64,000 bases of DNA, taken from NCBI RefSeq assembly GCF_002865645.1, contig NW_020194575.1:497247-561246 (forward strand). The letters are read 5' to 3'. Origin of the DNA: Hyaloscypha bicolor E. Taxonomy: Eukaryota > Ascomycota > Leotiomycetes > Helotiales > Hyaloscyphaceae. Positions 1 to 11,408 of the stretch are shown here, piece after piece. The notes beneath the pieces were generated by a model. That model saw only the letters and a list, made by a program, of their open reading frames with translations, had not been told where the DNA came from and did no database searches. A program made the position numbers and the translations under genes. Position 1 is the first letter of the stretch; each line of letters begins with the position of its first letter.

Positions 1-685
1 TGCTACATAGGCGTTTCCAGGTCCGGCGATGAAGTCGACTTTTGGGATGGATTCAGTACCAACTGCCATAGCTGCCACGGCTTGAACACCACCTAGGATG
101 TAGATGTTGTCCGCACCGGCGAAGTGCATCGCTGCTACTGTTGCAGAGGGTATTTGACTAGCGATGGGAGGAGTGCATGCGATTACGTTGGGAACACCGG
201 CGACCTTGGCGGTAACGATTGTCATGTGCGCTGATGCGAGGAGGGGGTAACGACCTCCCGGGATGTACCTACAGCAACCGTAAGGTCCAAAATAGCCAAG
301 GGGGGTAAAGAAGGGGGGCATACGCTCCAACAGCATTAATCGGGATGTTTTTCTGTCCCAAATGCACTCCAGGTCTAATCTCAATTTCAAAATCCTTCAG
401 ACTTTCCCTCTGAGCCTGGGCAAAAGCTCGTACATTGGCTTGCACTTCCTTGATATCTTTGAGTGTCTGCTCTGGTACTGTTGCAATAATCTCCTCAATT
501 TCGGATTGAGAGAGCTTGAAGGAAGCGGGTGACCATTTGTCGAATTTCTCGGAGTAGGTGCGGACAGCAGCGTCCCCGTTAAGTCGAATGTCCGAGATGA
601 CGGATTTGACGGTTGCGGTGACAGATTCTTGGGCTGCGGTTGAGCCGGCGGCTGAACCTGTTGATTTCTTGACATATTGAGGCAT
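1..685 (-). CDS. histidinol-dehydrogenase-family oxidoreductase (partial)
   Basis: NAD-dependent oxidoreductase of the histidinol dehydrogenase fold. The start ATG is at 685. Exon 1 is 324-685, an intron with GT...AG borders lies at 269-323 (55 bp), and exon 2 runs off the left edge, so about 209 N-terminal residues are visible. The join restores the family motif [16 protein letters not shown], and the visible end reads [13 protein letters not shown], the typical nucleotide-side signature. In most fungi the histidine-pathway enzyme is part of a longer trifunctional HIS4 protein. This one begins directly with the dehydrogenase domain, so it is more likely a catabolic alcohol dehydrogenase of the HpsN/HDH type. 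It sits beside hydrolase, cupin and dioxygenase genes. Family is confident; substrate is unknown. Confidence 0.88.
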
Positions 686-1235
686 TGTGACGGTTGTGAG
701 ATGCGTGACGTGATGTTGTGAAGTTACGAGAGGGGGTTTGCTAAATTTAACTGTACGTTGGAGTAAGTAAATATGTTGTTATTTTATGCAGCGATGACGG
801 AGGACCTGCTTCAAGCCTTCCATACTAAGGTCGTTCATTTGTTGACACCACCGAACCTTGCCGGAGGGGTAAACTTGGCCCTCGGCCCCACCATATATGT
901 TACGCTTGCAATGGCGGGGCTGGCCTGAAAATTGAGGGGCTCGAGACGGAGAAACGGAAGCCGGCTTCCCACATCTCGCTCGAGAAGACCGATTCCGGCC
1001 GTTTCAGTATACAGATAAATCGCAAAATGGGGTTGGTTGCACTACTAGATGCTGGGGAAAGGGGGGACATTTGGAATATTGTTTACAAATTCATGACCAT
1101 ATTTGAAAGAGAAGCAAGAAAATATATAGGTCTACTTTTAGATCGTATAGGGATTCTTGTTTCGTGTCCTCTGAGCAACATTGCCTCTTCACAACGATTT
1201 CCACCTCACGGCACATCGTCAAAACAAAACAGGTC
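686..1235. other. intergenic, upstream of the HDH-family gene
   Basis: This stretch lies between the HDH-family start and the 3' end of the CocE-like gene. I see no coding frame of its own; small ORFs at 1027-1293 only overlap the last exon of the next gene in antisense. It contains a GGAGGGGTAA element near 863-872. Confidence 0.6.
865..872 (+). promoter_or_regulatory. AGGGGTAA motif upstream of HDH-family gene
   Basis: An AGGGGTAA word lies about 180 bp upstream of the start at 685. Similar words occur about 160-190 bp upstream of the ALDH-fold gene and the EthD-like gene. C2H2 fingers of the Msn2/Adr1 type bind G-rich words of this kind, so it may be a site for the local regulator. This is inference from position and similarity only. 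Confidence 0.25.
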
Positions 1236-3205
1236 CTACTTCGAAGGAATAATAGGAAGCGTAACAAAATTCTCATATCTGGGCCCAAAATGAATATGGT
1301 TCATGCCCGCCAACTTCTCTCTCGGCCTACCCATCATTAGCACACTCCTCACCTACCAAAATTGAGGAACTCACCTATCCGTAGGACTTGTGTGCTTAAA
1401 TCTCTCACAGCCCTGCGTATCCCCACTACTAACCTCAAACACTAACTTACTGCCCGGGCTCAACACCACATTTGTCGGCCAAACCTCGACATCAACTGGA
1501 TACACCTCACCAGGAATAACAGGCAGCACATCAGACGAAAAGTAATCCCGATGCGGAAGCCACTCTCGGTGATTAATATGCTCTTTGTTTACCTTCCTCA
1601 AGCTCGTTCTAAGCCAGCCTTTGCAGAGGGGCACAGGGTTGCCAGCTGTACCTGTGTAGAAGACCTCTTTTCCTGCGGAAGAGATATGCCGCAGAGTGAC
1701 AAAGAGATCAATCTCGCTGGGTGAAATGCCGGAGATGGTGGGGGAGACGGATACGTTTAGGTGTGCTGTGATGTGCCCTGTGATTTCAGTCTCGACTTCG
1801 AAGGAACCGGTGGTGAAGGAGACTTGTTGGGAGAGGTCGAAGGCGTCGGCGAGGGGTTTCCAGCCTTGAGATACGGCTCCTATTTCGCGGCCGTCGTTCT
1901 CTTCGAAGCCTGTTGCTACGTAGGAGACCTTGGAAATGGAGGCTGTGGTTGGCTTTGTGGGGGAAAGACCGAGAGAAGGGGCCAGGTAGTAGGGAGTGTA
2001 TTGCGTACGTGCTATGGGCCACTCCGTTTCCGTTCGGCGAGTGTAGACTCGCTCTGCTGCTGCATCGTTGAATCCAACGTCTCCCTTGCGGAGCACAACG
2101 TCAACTGGAGGGAGCTTGCCGGGTATAGACCACCCAACACGATCGTCGTCCTTCAGGAATGCATCCAGAAAGCTCTTCTGGACCTCGACTTCCTCCTTGT
2201 AGTAAAACGGGAGATCGTGGCGGCCAGTAATGAAGCGGAGGTATTTTAATTTGGATCCAGCTTGCGTGTAGCCTTCTACATTACCCCGCAGGTGCAACAA
2301 AATTCCACCCCAGTTGGCAACGCTCAAAATAGGAACCGTGATGTCTTCCTTGTTGTACTCCTTGGATGCATAGTAACGCTGATCGCGGAAGTGGTTATTC
2401 GCGTTATCGATATTCTGGTCCTGGCGATTAGCCTTCAATTCCTCTTCACTCAAGTCGCCCTCAATAGTATCCGGACCCCATTTCCTCGCAGCTCTCCCGC
2501 CTTTCCCATATTGATTCGACACAATCTGCCTCTCCCACCAGAACTTGATGAATTCGTTGGACAGAATGCCTCCATGTCTGCATCGGTCGCGGTAGTAATC
2601 AGACATGCCTTCCCAAGGGACAATGGCGCTCAATCCCTTTGGCTGCTGAGCAGCAACTCGCCATTGGCTTCCCGCGAAGTATGATATCCCCAGCAAGCCC
2701 ACCTTCCCTGTCGACCACGGTTGATCGGCCGCCCATTCTACGACGTCGAAGAAGGCTTCGCTGGTGCCTCGAGACATGGTATCCAGGAAGCCTGGCGATT
2801 GTCCCAGCCCACGCTCGTCTGCTCGAACCACGGCGTAGCCATTGCGTGTCCAGAAACCGGGATCGGGCGTCTCCCATGCTGAGTGTGGTGATTTGTGCTC
2901 TGGGTTCAGCTCTGCAAAGGAACCAGGATGGAAACTGAACTTGTCAGAAGGATTGCAGAGACAGCTGGCCCAGGCAGAACTCACTCTCCATAGTAGATGT
3001 CTTTGCCGTATGGGCCATAAGTCACCAGCACAGGGTGCTTTCCTCCTTTTCCTTCTGCATCTTTCGGGCGGTAAACATTCACACGGACGAGGCCGGAGCT
3101 AGTCTTCAGTGGGACGGTTGCATTTTGCTCGAAGATGTAAGGGAAAGACTTGTCGTCGACCGCGTGAAGGTCGCGGATTTGGTTTGGCATGGTTGATTCG
3201 GTCAC
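1236..3205 (-). CDS. CocE/NonD-family serine hydrolase (X-Pro dipeptidyl-peptidase-like)
   Basis: Alpha/beta-hydrolase of the cocaine esterase / X-Pro dipeptidyl-peptidase S15 family, 623 residues, complete. Exons are 2985-3205, 1375-2934 and 1236-1326; introns are 50 and 48 bp with GT...AG borders. The chosen acceptor at 2934 gives GKDIYYGDFHPGSFAE, matching the family. The last exon supplies the usual end, MNHIHFGPRYENF, then a stop. The nucleophile is Ser158 in LLGISYFAGS. VRADERGLGQSPG and SRGTSEAFFDVVEW are family signatures, and the C-terminal half is the jelly-roll domain. No signal peptide is seen, so it is probably cytosolic. Its start lies 382 bp from the divergent cupin gene, and the two could share a promoter. 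It may hydrolyse an ester or amide bond as an early catabolic step. Confidence 0.9.
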
Positions 3206-3587
3206 CGTAGAACGGGTTCAATAGCTTCAGAGACTTCTTGGGAGCTCAACTACAACAAATAATTCTGGACAGAACACAGGTTTTGAAGAACGTCGGCACA
3301 ATTTCCGCTGAACTTGACGATACTATGCTGGTACTGAATTTCTGCATATAAACCACTCACGGATTTTGAGCAAAGTCCGCAGTCCTTCAGCGGGGCCGAG
3401 ATGGGGAGAGGAGATCCCCCCTCCACCTCCACCCGGAACATAGAGTTTTCCCCTCACTTAGGCTCAGGCACGGTAGGTTTTTAGGTACAGTAAGGCAAGG
3501 AATGGAATAGCAAGATATCTCTTTATCACGCTCTGTAACTGCTATCATTCAACAACAAACAGCTCAGTCCTCTCATCTCACCTCACA
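3206..3587. promoter_or_regulatory. divergent promoter region between hydrolase and cupin genes
   Basis: The 382-bp gap separates two divergent start codons. The cupin side ends in a pyrimidine- and A-rich leader just before its ATG, typical of fungal transcript starts. No clear TATA box is evident. An inverted G/C-rich stretch lies near 3395-3430. Confidence 0.5.
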
Positions 3588-4139
3588 ATGGCAGCCCTCA
3601 AAGACAACGGCCTCCCTCCCGTCTCCCGCGTCATCACCGACCACAACAACGAAGGCAAAGCCATCTTCTCAGCCGCCATCCCCGAGCCCGTAGTCTGGCA
3701 AGAGCTCGCAGACGGCGCCCGCTTCTCCCTGGGCTACGCAACGAACCAATTCCCCGCCGATCTCTCCAACGAAACAGATGTCAAGACCTACTCCCACTAC
3801 CTTGAAAACCTACCTGGCATAGCAATACCCGGGGGTACAGTGCTGCGATATGTGGATATGATGCCAGGTGCTACGAGCCCGATGCATAGGACCGTGTCAT
3901 TAGATTATGGTGTCGTGTTGGAAGGAGAGGTGGAGTTGGTGCTTGATAGTGGGGAGGTCAGGCTGTTGAAGAGGGGACATGTTGCGGTGCAGCGGGGCAC
4001 GAATCATGCATGGAGGAATGCGAGTAAGACGGAGTGGGCGAGGATGCTTTATGTTCTGCAGGATATAAAGCCATTGGAAATTGGGGGGAAGAAATTAGAG
4101 GAGGACGTTACGACGATACCTGGATATGGAGACAAATAA
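3588..4139 (+). CDS. cupin-domain protein
   Basis: Single-exon gene for 183 residues. The C-terminal half is a cupin_2 beta-barrel: PGATSPMHRTVSLDYGVVLEGEVELVLDSG is motif 1 and the RGTNHAWRN segment is motif 2. Metal-ligand candidates are the His of PMHRT, a Glu in the LEGE turn and the His of TNHAW. Such small fungal cupins occur in biosynthetic and catabolic clusters and resemble gentisate-dioxygenase-like or regulatory cupins, but this one is too short for a bicupin dioxygenase. The ATG follows a CACCTCACA leader with A at -3 and C at -1. It is divergent from the CocE-like hydrolase and upstream of the ALDH-fold gene. The reaction is unknown. Confidence 0.88.
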   Translation: MAALKDNGLPPVSRVITDHNNEGKAIFSAAIPEPVVWQELADGARFSLGYATNQFPADLSNETDVKTYSHYLENLPGIAIPGGTVLRYVDMMPGATSPMHRTVSLDYGVVLEGEVELVLDSGEVRLLKRGHVAVQRGTNHAWRNASKTEWARMLYVLQDIKPLEIGGKKLEEDVTTIPGYGDK

Positions 4140-4970
4140 ATGAGGACTTGAGTCGTGTGCATGCAACTCGTATATGCATTTGGAAGTACTGCATAGCTCC
4201 ATCCATGATTGACTCTCTAAAATGGGCAGTTCACCCTAGTCTCATTTTCAAGATCCACTACCATTCTGCCCCAGCTTTATGTCTCTACCATTTGTCATTT
4301 AGTTTTCCAGGTGTAGCCCTCCACGCCAGATTGGCCATCTATCTGTCTGTTAGCACCTCTTACTTTCCCTCCACCAGTTATTCCTACAGCCTTTATCCGA
4401 ACTCCATTCAATATGTCAAAAATGAACACAGCCTCAACGCCATTCATACCACCAGGCCGCTGCTCCCGATCCAGATTCCGGTTCACGTTTCTATATGGCG
4501 GTACCGCTCCATGTTTTGTTGGCCAATCTACTGGATTCAAAGTCGATGAAGTGGAGCGTTTATTTGGAGTCCGTACAGACTGTGGACTTTCTGGGGAGCC
4601 GGAATTGTGGAGTTCGTAGTCTGAGGACTTCGAGGACGGATGAGGTGAGTGGATTAGATGTTATTACAAACACGCTGGCCGGTTAATTAATCACTACTGA
4701 GACGAGAGTCTACGAAGGCTTTCAGCGCAATTATGCAGTCCTGGATGCAGCCGCTGGAAGGGGACAAGAGAATCCCGTGACCTCCTCCACACTTCGGGAC
4801 AGTGGGGGAGGGGTAGGATCAGCGGCTGCTTCCGATAGGGTCAAGGATCCCAGACGACTGCATGGGCCTTTGGACAAGGCCACTTGAAAGAATTACATCG
4901 ATATCTCTTTCAGTTTGATCCTGTGTGCTGATGTTGAAGTTTACTTCTCTGCAAACCTTCGACCGCCTCC
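4140..4970. other. intergenic between cupin and ALDH-fold genes
   Basis: I find no coherent gene in this 831-bp stretch; the frames at 4034-4549 and 4413-4686 read as cupin 3' UTR and noise. A GGAGGGGTAGG word lies at 4807-4817, about 160 bp before the next start. Confidence 0.55.
4809..4815 (+). promoter_or_regulatory. AGGGGTA motif upstream of ALDH-fold gene
   Basis: The same AGGGGTA core as at 865 and 12629 lies at a similar distance from the downstream ATG. It is a candidate binding site for the local C2H2/Zn2Cys6 regulator. Inference only. Confidence 0.25.
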
Positions 4971-6580
4971 ATGACAACTTCAATCGGCCGTCTCCAGGCC
5001 TCGAACATTGACGGCCGAACCCGAACACCGCGATACATACAAAACCAACTCCAAGCTCTGCATTCCTCACTTCTCAAAAATGCATCAGAGATCCGCCAGG
5101 CGATTACTTCTTCCTCGAACTATACGCCAGCTGAAGTCAGCATTGAATTCTGCCTCGCAGTCTCGGTAGTGAAGGACCAGTATGCATCCATAAACTTTGA
5201 TCAGATGCTGGAGGAGGAGTACCGCATTGCGAATGGAAAGGATGCCGCTAATAGGAGGGTCGCGGCTGGGATTGTGTATATTGTTCCTTCAAACCATACA
5301 CTTTTCTACTCGGTGATTGCACCGCTGAGCGTAGCGGTTGCTGCTGGAAATTGTGTTGTTATAGAGGTCTGTCTCTCCAAATGGTGTTTGAAGAATTGGG
5401 ACTAATACTCTGCAGTTGAGCCCCACACTTTCAAAACTCAACTCTCTCCTCTACAAACTCCTTTCTCAAACCCTTGATTCGGACACTTTCACAATTCTTG
5501 ACTCCGCACCAGAAGATACCAGTTTCCGGGATTCATGCACTCAACTACTTCCAACACCTTCCAATACTGCCACAGCAAACATACTTGTCTCACCCTCGAC
5601 GTCTAGAGCAATTGCTGTAGTCGACCGTTCCAGCCATCTTGAATCCGCAGCCTCCGCTCTTGTAACCGCACGCTTCAGCTTCAGCAATCACTCACCCTAT
5701 GCCCCAGATTCAGTTCTGGTAAACGAGTTCGTGATTGATGAGTTCAGTAACCTAGTTGTTCAGCACGCAGCAAGGATGTTCTCAAAAAATGTCTCGACTT
5801 CAAAGGCAGGTGAGAAACCACGGAAATTTCTCAGCGAGGAGGAACTCAGGGAAGATGGCACAACGATCGTTGTGAGTGGTGACGGTGGAGCAATACTGAG
5901 AGTGAAGAACAGGTAAGATTTCCCTTGAAGTACGTAGACAGGTACTAATGACCTTAAATTAGGCAGTCGAAACTATTACAGCGCAAATTCTCCGAGCCAA
6001 TACTCATCCTCCACTCTATCAGCAGCCTCGACAACGCAATAGATTTCTCTAATAAAGGCAGCACTCCTCTTCTAGTCAGCTACCTCTTCGCCAACCCCGC
6101 CTCAGCTAAATACCTGGCTCAATTCATAAACTCATACCTCTCACTCGTAAACCATATTCCTGCCGAGCTCTTAGGTCAGTCCACTTCCTCCAGCCCCCCT
6201 TACATCAAAAGCTGACGAGAATAGTTGGACCTCCAGCCCCCCTCCCTCACCCCTCATCACCCTCCCACCTAACCCGGTTCAACAAAGAAATGTTCACCGT
6301 CCCCCGACCTTCCTATACCTCCCCGCCTTCCTCTTCATCAACCGCCATCACGAAACTCCTCGCCTCATCCACAACCACTTCCTCCAAAGAACAACTGGAG
6401 CTGGATAAGGCAGCGATGGCGGAGCTGAAGCCAACGGGTCAGAAACCAGGACATCACATCGGCTTCTTTGAGCAGGGTATTTTGACTGGGTTGGTGCTTG
6501 TTTTTGTTCCTGCTGCGGTGGGGACGTTAGTAGCTGTAGGGTGGGGTGTTAGGGGGTTGGTTAGGGGGGTTAGGCGATGA
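4971..6580 (+). CDS. aldehyde-dehydrogenase-fold protein lacking catalytic residues, with C-terminal membrane tail
   Basis: Four exons: 4971-5366, 5416-5912, 5963-6174, 6225-6580. Introns are 49, 50 and 50 bp; the product is 486 residues. The N-terminal half follows the ALDH cofactor domain (AGIVYIVPSNHTLFYSVIAPLSVAVAAGNCVVI). Where active ALDHs have the G-Q-x-C loop before PDxVLV, this protein reads SNHSPYAPDSVLV, so the aligned catalytic Cys is Pro. The E-L-G-G-K glutamate motif is also missing. The C-terminus ends in a hydrophobic segment near residues 460-478 (GILTGLVLVFVPAAVGTLVAVGWG) and a basic tail, consistent with a tail anchor. It is probably a pseudo-enzyme of the ALDH fold, perhaps structural or regulatory. 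It could alternatively have a non-classical activity. Confidence 0.85.
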
Positions 6581-6753
6581 CGGGGATGTGATGGGAGGTT
6601 AGGCAGTGAATTTGTAAATTAACGGCATTCACTTCCGCACATTAGGTGTATGAGAACAATAATTGTAAGCGATAGTCGATTTCCTCGTTGTACATATAAT
6701 ATTGTATACATTATCAGCGTTCAAGTAGAAGTTCTCTCATATCCACCACTTCA

Positions 6754-7733
6754 CTAAGCACTCACCCACTCTCCAACCGTATACTGCGAATTACACATAT
6801 TCGTCAGCTCCCAAGTCTCAGCCATCAACCTCCCACCTACCCCCCTATCCTCCTCATCCCCGACAGCGCCAGCAACAAACAACGCACTCATAAAATGATC
6901 ATCCGTCGCATGCGCATCCCGAAACTGCGGATGCTTCATCAGCCTCGTCAAGCCTCTCCTGAGTTCCGGTCCCGAATTATTCTCCATCACATCCTGGACC
7001 GCCTGCCGAAACTCAAGCATCTCTCTATCCGGCGGTTGTTCCTGCGCGAACGAATCTCTATACCGCAACATGGAGCTCCATTTGTTCCTGTATAAGTTGT
7101 GAACGGCGCCGCCGGAGCCGATGAGTAAATAGTTTTCCGCGCGTAAAGAGCGAAGCGTGCTGCCGATCTTGAGGTGGAAATGTGGGTCGAAGCGGGCGTT
7201 CATTGATATTATTGTTGTTGGTGGGCAGCCGCTGGGGAACATTCGGATTAGGATCAAGTAGGTATCGTGGATCCAGTCGAAGGTTGGATTGCCCTCACAG
7301 TTGAAACCGGCAGCGCGGAGCATGGAGATGCAGCGATTTGCGGTGGAGAGATCGGGATTTAGTTTGTAGTCTATATATTTTGAGGGGTGGACGTATGCGA
7401 CGGGTGACTTGGAGGGAGATGGGTTTGTTGCTACTTGGACTTTGTCGGAGAGGCAGTCCCAGTGTGCTCCCTGGTGCATGTAAGCTTGAGAAAAGTGAGG
7501 GTGGAAGAACGAAGTCAAGGTTTTTACCATTATGACGACGCCTTTGATGTTGTTGGCAAGCGCTTCATCACCACATTCTTCCCAGTATGCTGCTGATCCA
7601 GACTCCTCCCCTAGCATCATGGTTGAGCCATGGGAGAAGAAGTGTACGGGGGTCAATTCTGGACATTTCTGTCAGGATGGAGAGAATTCGGCCATTGGCG
7701 AGAGCAAAATTACTGACTGGTTTTCGCCATCAT
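6754..7733 (-). CDS. extradiol ring-cleavage dioxygenase, LigB/DODA type
   Basis: Non-haem iron dioxygenase of the class III LigB/4,5-DOPA-extradiol family. Exons are 7718-7733, 7528-7658 and 6754-7470 (introns 59 and 57 bp), giving 287 residues. The tiny first exon is chosen because no ATG lies in frame within exon 2. Joining it gives MMAKTKLTPVHFFSHGST, with the metal-binding His in the HFFSHG motif. The second join gives VVIMGAHWD. Further family motifs are RFDPHFHLKIG, GSGGAVHNL and the ATDDHFMSALFVAGA region. It would open a catechol-like ring next to or between hydroxyls. It lies between the ALDH-fold gene and the divergent regulator. The first exon is the least certain part. Confidence 0.85.
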
Positions 7734-8254
7734 GGGTTGGTTCTTTACCTACTGTACCAGATACCTCGGAACTCTTTTCAACTCGAAGGCGAGGGAAGAG
7801 ACATCGGCTCCTGTTTCTAAGAGTTGATCTATTCCAATTCAGCCAAGAGCTTCATGTTCGTACACAAGCAAGCAAGTGTTTGCGTACCGAGTCTGAATTG
7901 CCAGTCCGCCCATTTTCGTTGCCCTGCTACCCCGCTATTGAAAACCCTCTGGCCACACCGGCTCCACACACCCACCTTTCCGCACACCAGACGTCTAGGG
8001 TATTTGGGAACAGCGTCTTCGGCTCCACATGTTGACGACGCTCCATTCCTGCACTGGGGTACTTGGACGATGCAGGAAGCCTGCTAAAACCTTTATGCCT
8101 GACTTGGCATGGCGATATGAAGGCCGGAAGGCACGAGTCATGGAAGACTCCGCTTACGTAACTACCCCACAAATGCCTTCCCCGGACGAAGCTAGAGGGA
8201 CGACAACACGTCTTCGGATGCCTTCACTATCTATCAACAACATCACTGTTAACG
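7734..8254. promoter_or_regulatory. divergent promoter region between dioxygenase and regulator genes
   Basis: This 521-bp gap separates divergent starts at 7733 and 8255. It contains two GGGGTA words, on the minus strand at 7928-7933 and on the plus strand at 8056-8061. ORFs here (7532-8172) show no family similarity and are treated as chance. Confidence 0.4.
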
Positions 8255-11200
8255 ATGGCGGACAGTCTGACTCCGCACGTACCGGCAGACGAGGATCGTC
8301 AACTTTCCACAGGCTTCAATGAGCCCGAGAAGACCAGCTCTTACGTCTGCAATATCTGTAACCAGACATACACTCGAGTAGACCATCTTAGCCGGCATTA
8401 CCGTTCGCGTAAGTGGAATTGAGAAAGAAGTTTTGTGAGGTTCACAAATGACTTTTATTAGATACTCGAGAGAAGCCATTCTCCTGTCCCCAATGTGGGA
8501 AGAACTTTGGTAGAACGTACGTGTTCAACCTCCCTTGGGCTATACTAGCGCTAACACTTGAAAGCGACCTACTAAAACGCCATACGGAAAGCCACACTAG
8601 TACGAAAAACCCAAGAAGACAGCAGCTGTCACAGACGCAGAGAGTTGCACAAGCTTGCTCAGCATGTGCTTCAGCGAAACTGAGGTGTGGCAATGATAAA
8701 CCCTGTCGCCGATGTCAGCAGAAGGGAATTCCTTGTACCGCTCCATCGTCTCATGGGAAAGGCGGGAATGCTGCCCGAAGGACGCAATTTACGCAATTTG
8801 CAGAAAACATGGAGCCGGACATGCTGCAGAATCTCGATATTCAAATGATATCCGGTCAGAACGGAGCAGAGCAATACACAGAGTCACAACAGCAGAATTT
8901 TTCCATGGTTTCTAGGACCACCGATTTCTCTTCAACACCAAGTTCCCTAACTGAGTCAGCTGAAGATCTATCTCACTCGAATTTTGCCATGTCAAATGAA
9001 ACTCCCATGTTAGACATCGACGACTCGTCCCTGGCAGAGTTTCTCCAGGATATCATGACGAGAGGATCACCGAATTATTTGAAAGATAATCCTTCAGTGG
9101 ACCTTGTCCCCCAAGATAGCTCATGGGATGTGCTCAATTTTGGCATCGACTCCAGTCTGGACTTCAACGATATGGATCTCGGTTGGATGACCTCACACAA
9201 TCAAACATCAATGTTCAATTACAACATGTTCACTGATTACAACGACCAGCCGCTCGACCATGGCCAGCAGACACCAGATGTACAACCTAGCATCAGCCTG
9301 GGTACTGAGGCATTCCGAAAGTCCTTGTGGAATTGGCTACCCGGACAGCTCGAGCATGCGTTTATGGAAGTTTCAAATCTGTCCCTGTCTCACAAAGATA
9401 TGGAAGGTCTAGAGAGCCGCGGCTCCCCGGATATAATCGACCATCAACTAGAACAATCCGCCCGGGATGACATCCTAGCCATGGTGCTAAACATGAACAG
9501 CCAACAAAGTGGGATTTCTCGAGTGATCACATCTTTCCCCTCAACTCAGTTGCTAAATAAACTCATGCATCTCTTTTTGAGGTCGGAGGTAGCGAAAACG
9601 GATTCCTGGATCCATCTACCCACATTTCGCCCGCGGGTACAGAGGCCAGAGTTCAACGGGATTGTCATCGCATCTGGGGCCATCCTGTCCCCGGTGCCAA
9701 CAGGTATGACCATCTTCTCTTGTCCCTTATTTACCAAGCTAACTTTTCCAGTGAGGAAACTCGGCTTTGCGATACAAGAAACAGTCCGATTAGCATTGCC
9801 TGCTATTGTAAGCTTCTAAAGCACCATACAAGGGATCAAAACTCACGTATGCAAAGATTGAGAAGGATAACAGCAGATCCCGAGAGCTACAGCTTCTCCA
9901 AACCTACGCTTTGGAGTTACATATTGGGCTTTGGAGCGGTAACAAGAGGAAGATGGAGATTGCGGAAGCACATGCACAGCCTTTAATCACTGTAAGTCAC
10001 ATCTGGCCATAACTTGAAGTTGATCTGACGCTCCTAGATGTTGAGGCGGGCTGGCCATTATCGGCGAACTAAACCCCAACCTGCCGCTCCAGAAGCAGGA
10101 GATGATAATACAACACTTGAAGGCAAATGGCGAGCTTGGGTGGAGTTCGAATCTTTCAAAAGGTTGTTCACCATCGCCCCAATCCCAGGGACTTTTGCTA
10201 ACTTACGCTTAACAGACTAGCTTTCCACACCTTACTCCATGACGCACAAACTTCCATATCACTCTTGGTCCGGCCCCTCATCTCATACACCGAAGTCTCG
10301 CTCGAACTGCCCTGCGCCCCATCGCTCTGGCGTGCCAAAACAGCTCAAGCTTGGCGGACAGCTTATTTGCAAACCCCTGATCACTCCAACCGCCTCCCTT
10401 CCCTAATGAACTGTATTCACGATATCCATCCCCTCACAAAGCACCAAAATGTAATCGACGTCCAATACAGTAGCTCTATAATTCTGCACGCAATCTGGTC
10501 TCTCATTGCCGAATATCGGAGCCTAGAATTTGTGCTGAAATTGCAAACACAAGAACGACACTGGAATGGAGGCCTGATCTCCTCAAGCTGGCACCAAGAA
10601 CTAAGTCAGCTGCTCGAGCACTTCAACATCACAGTAAACGAATGCTCAGGCGGCATCCGCCTCGAACAAACAATGATCAAGGAGCTGTTCATGATGAATT
10701 TGCACGTCTCATTTGAAGAATTGCAGCTTTTCGCTGGAAAAGAAGGGAACGAGGAAGCGCAAAGGGTATACCCACTCCTCAAAACATGGTTCGAGAACAG
10801 GAAGTCGAGACAAGCGGTTTGGCATGCTGGGCAGGTGATCCGAGCCGCCTTGGCCTTCCCTCTTAATCAGTTGAGAGATTTCTATGCCGTGGCACTGTAT
10901 CATGCCAGCCTGGCAGTCTGGGTCTATGGTATGGTGTCATTGGGTTCTTCAAGGTCGCGAACAAAGAAAAATGAGAGTGTCAATATGAATGGGGGTGCGG
11001 AAAATGAGATTGTCTACTTAGATGGCGAAGATGCCGCGGAAGCCCGACGCTTTATCGCCATCTCGCGGGGTGTGCCAGCTATACACGAACTGCCTTCTCA
11101 GTCAGATATGACACAAGAAGACGGACTGGGATTTGCAAGGCTGGATAATCCGAAAGCTGTGATGGAGGTTGTGATTGGGATCTTGACCAGGAATTGCACA

Positions 11201-11287
11201 GCTGGTAATAATGGGTTGGCACCACTGATTGAGAACTTGGCACAGTTGGTGAGGGACTTGGGGAATGCAGCACGGACTATCCGGTAA
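8255..11287 (+). CDS. dual C2H2 + Zn2Cys6 transcription factor
   Basis: Seven exons: 8255-8408, 8462-8516, 8565-9703, 9752-9807, 9857-9991, 10038-10162, 10216-11287. The introns are 46-53 bp and the product is 911 residues. Near residues 37-95 are two C2H2 fingers (CNICNQTYTRVDHLSRH and CPQCGKNFGRTDLLKRH). A Zn2Cys6 binuclear cluster follows at about 105-140 (ACSACASAKLRCGNDKPCRRCQQKGIPC). The rest carries a fungal middle-homology-type domain (LWRAKTAQAWRTAYLQTP; HAGQVIRAA). Proteins with both finger types regulate neighbouring metabolic or carbon-source genes in several ascomycetes. Position in the block and divergent orientation from the dioxygenase suggest a pathway-specific regulator. Confidence 0.9.
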
Positions 11288-11408
11288 AATTACTGGAAAG
11301 AGAGATAGATTTTATGTTGAACAGAAGTCTTGGGCTTTTGACCCAGTCGAAGTTATCACATCACAGCAGCTCTCAAAGTCTGCCTTAGCCTTTCTTGAGT
11401 ATCGACCT

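Noticed and set aside
1027..1293. Plus-strand ORF of 88 codons
   Set aside because: It is antisense to the well-supported last exon and 3' region of the CocE-like gene and has no motif.
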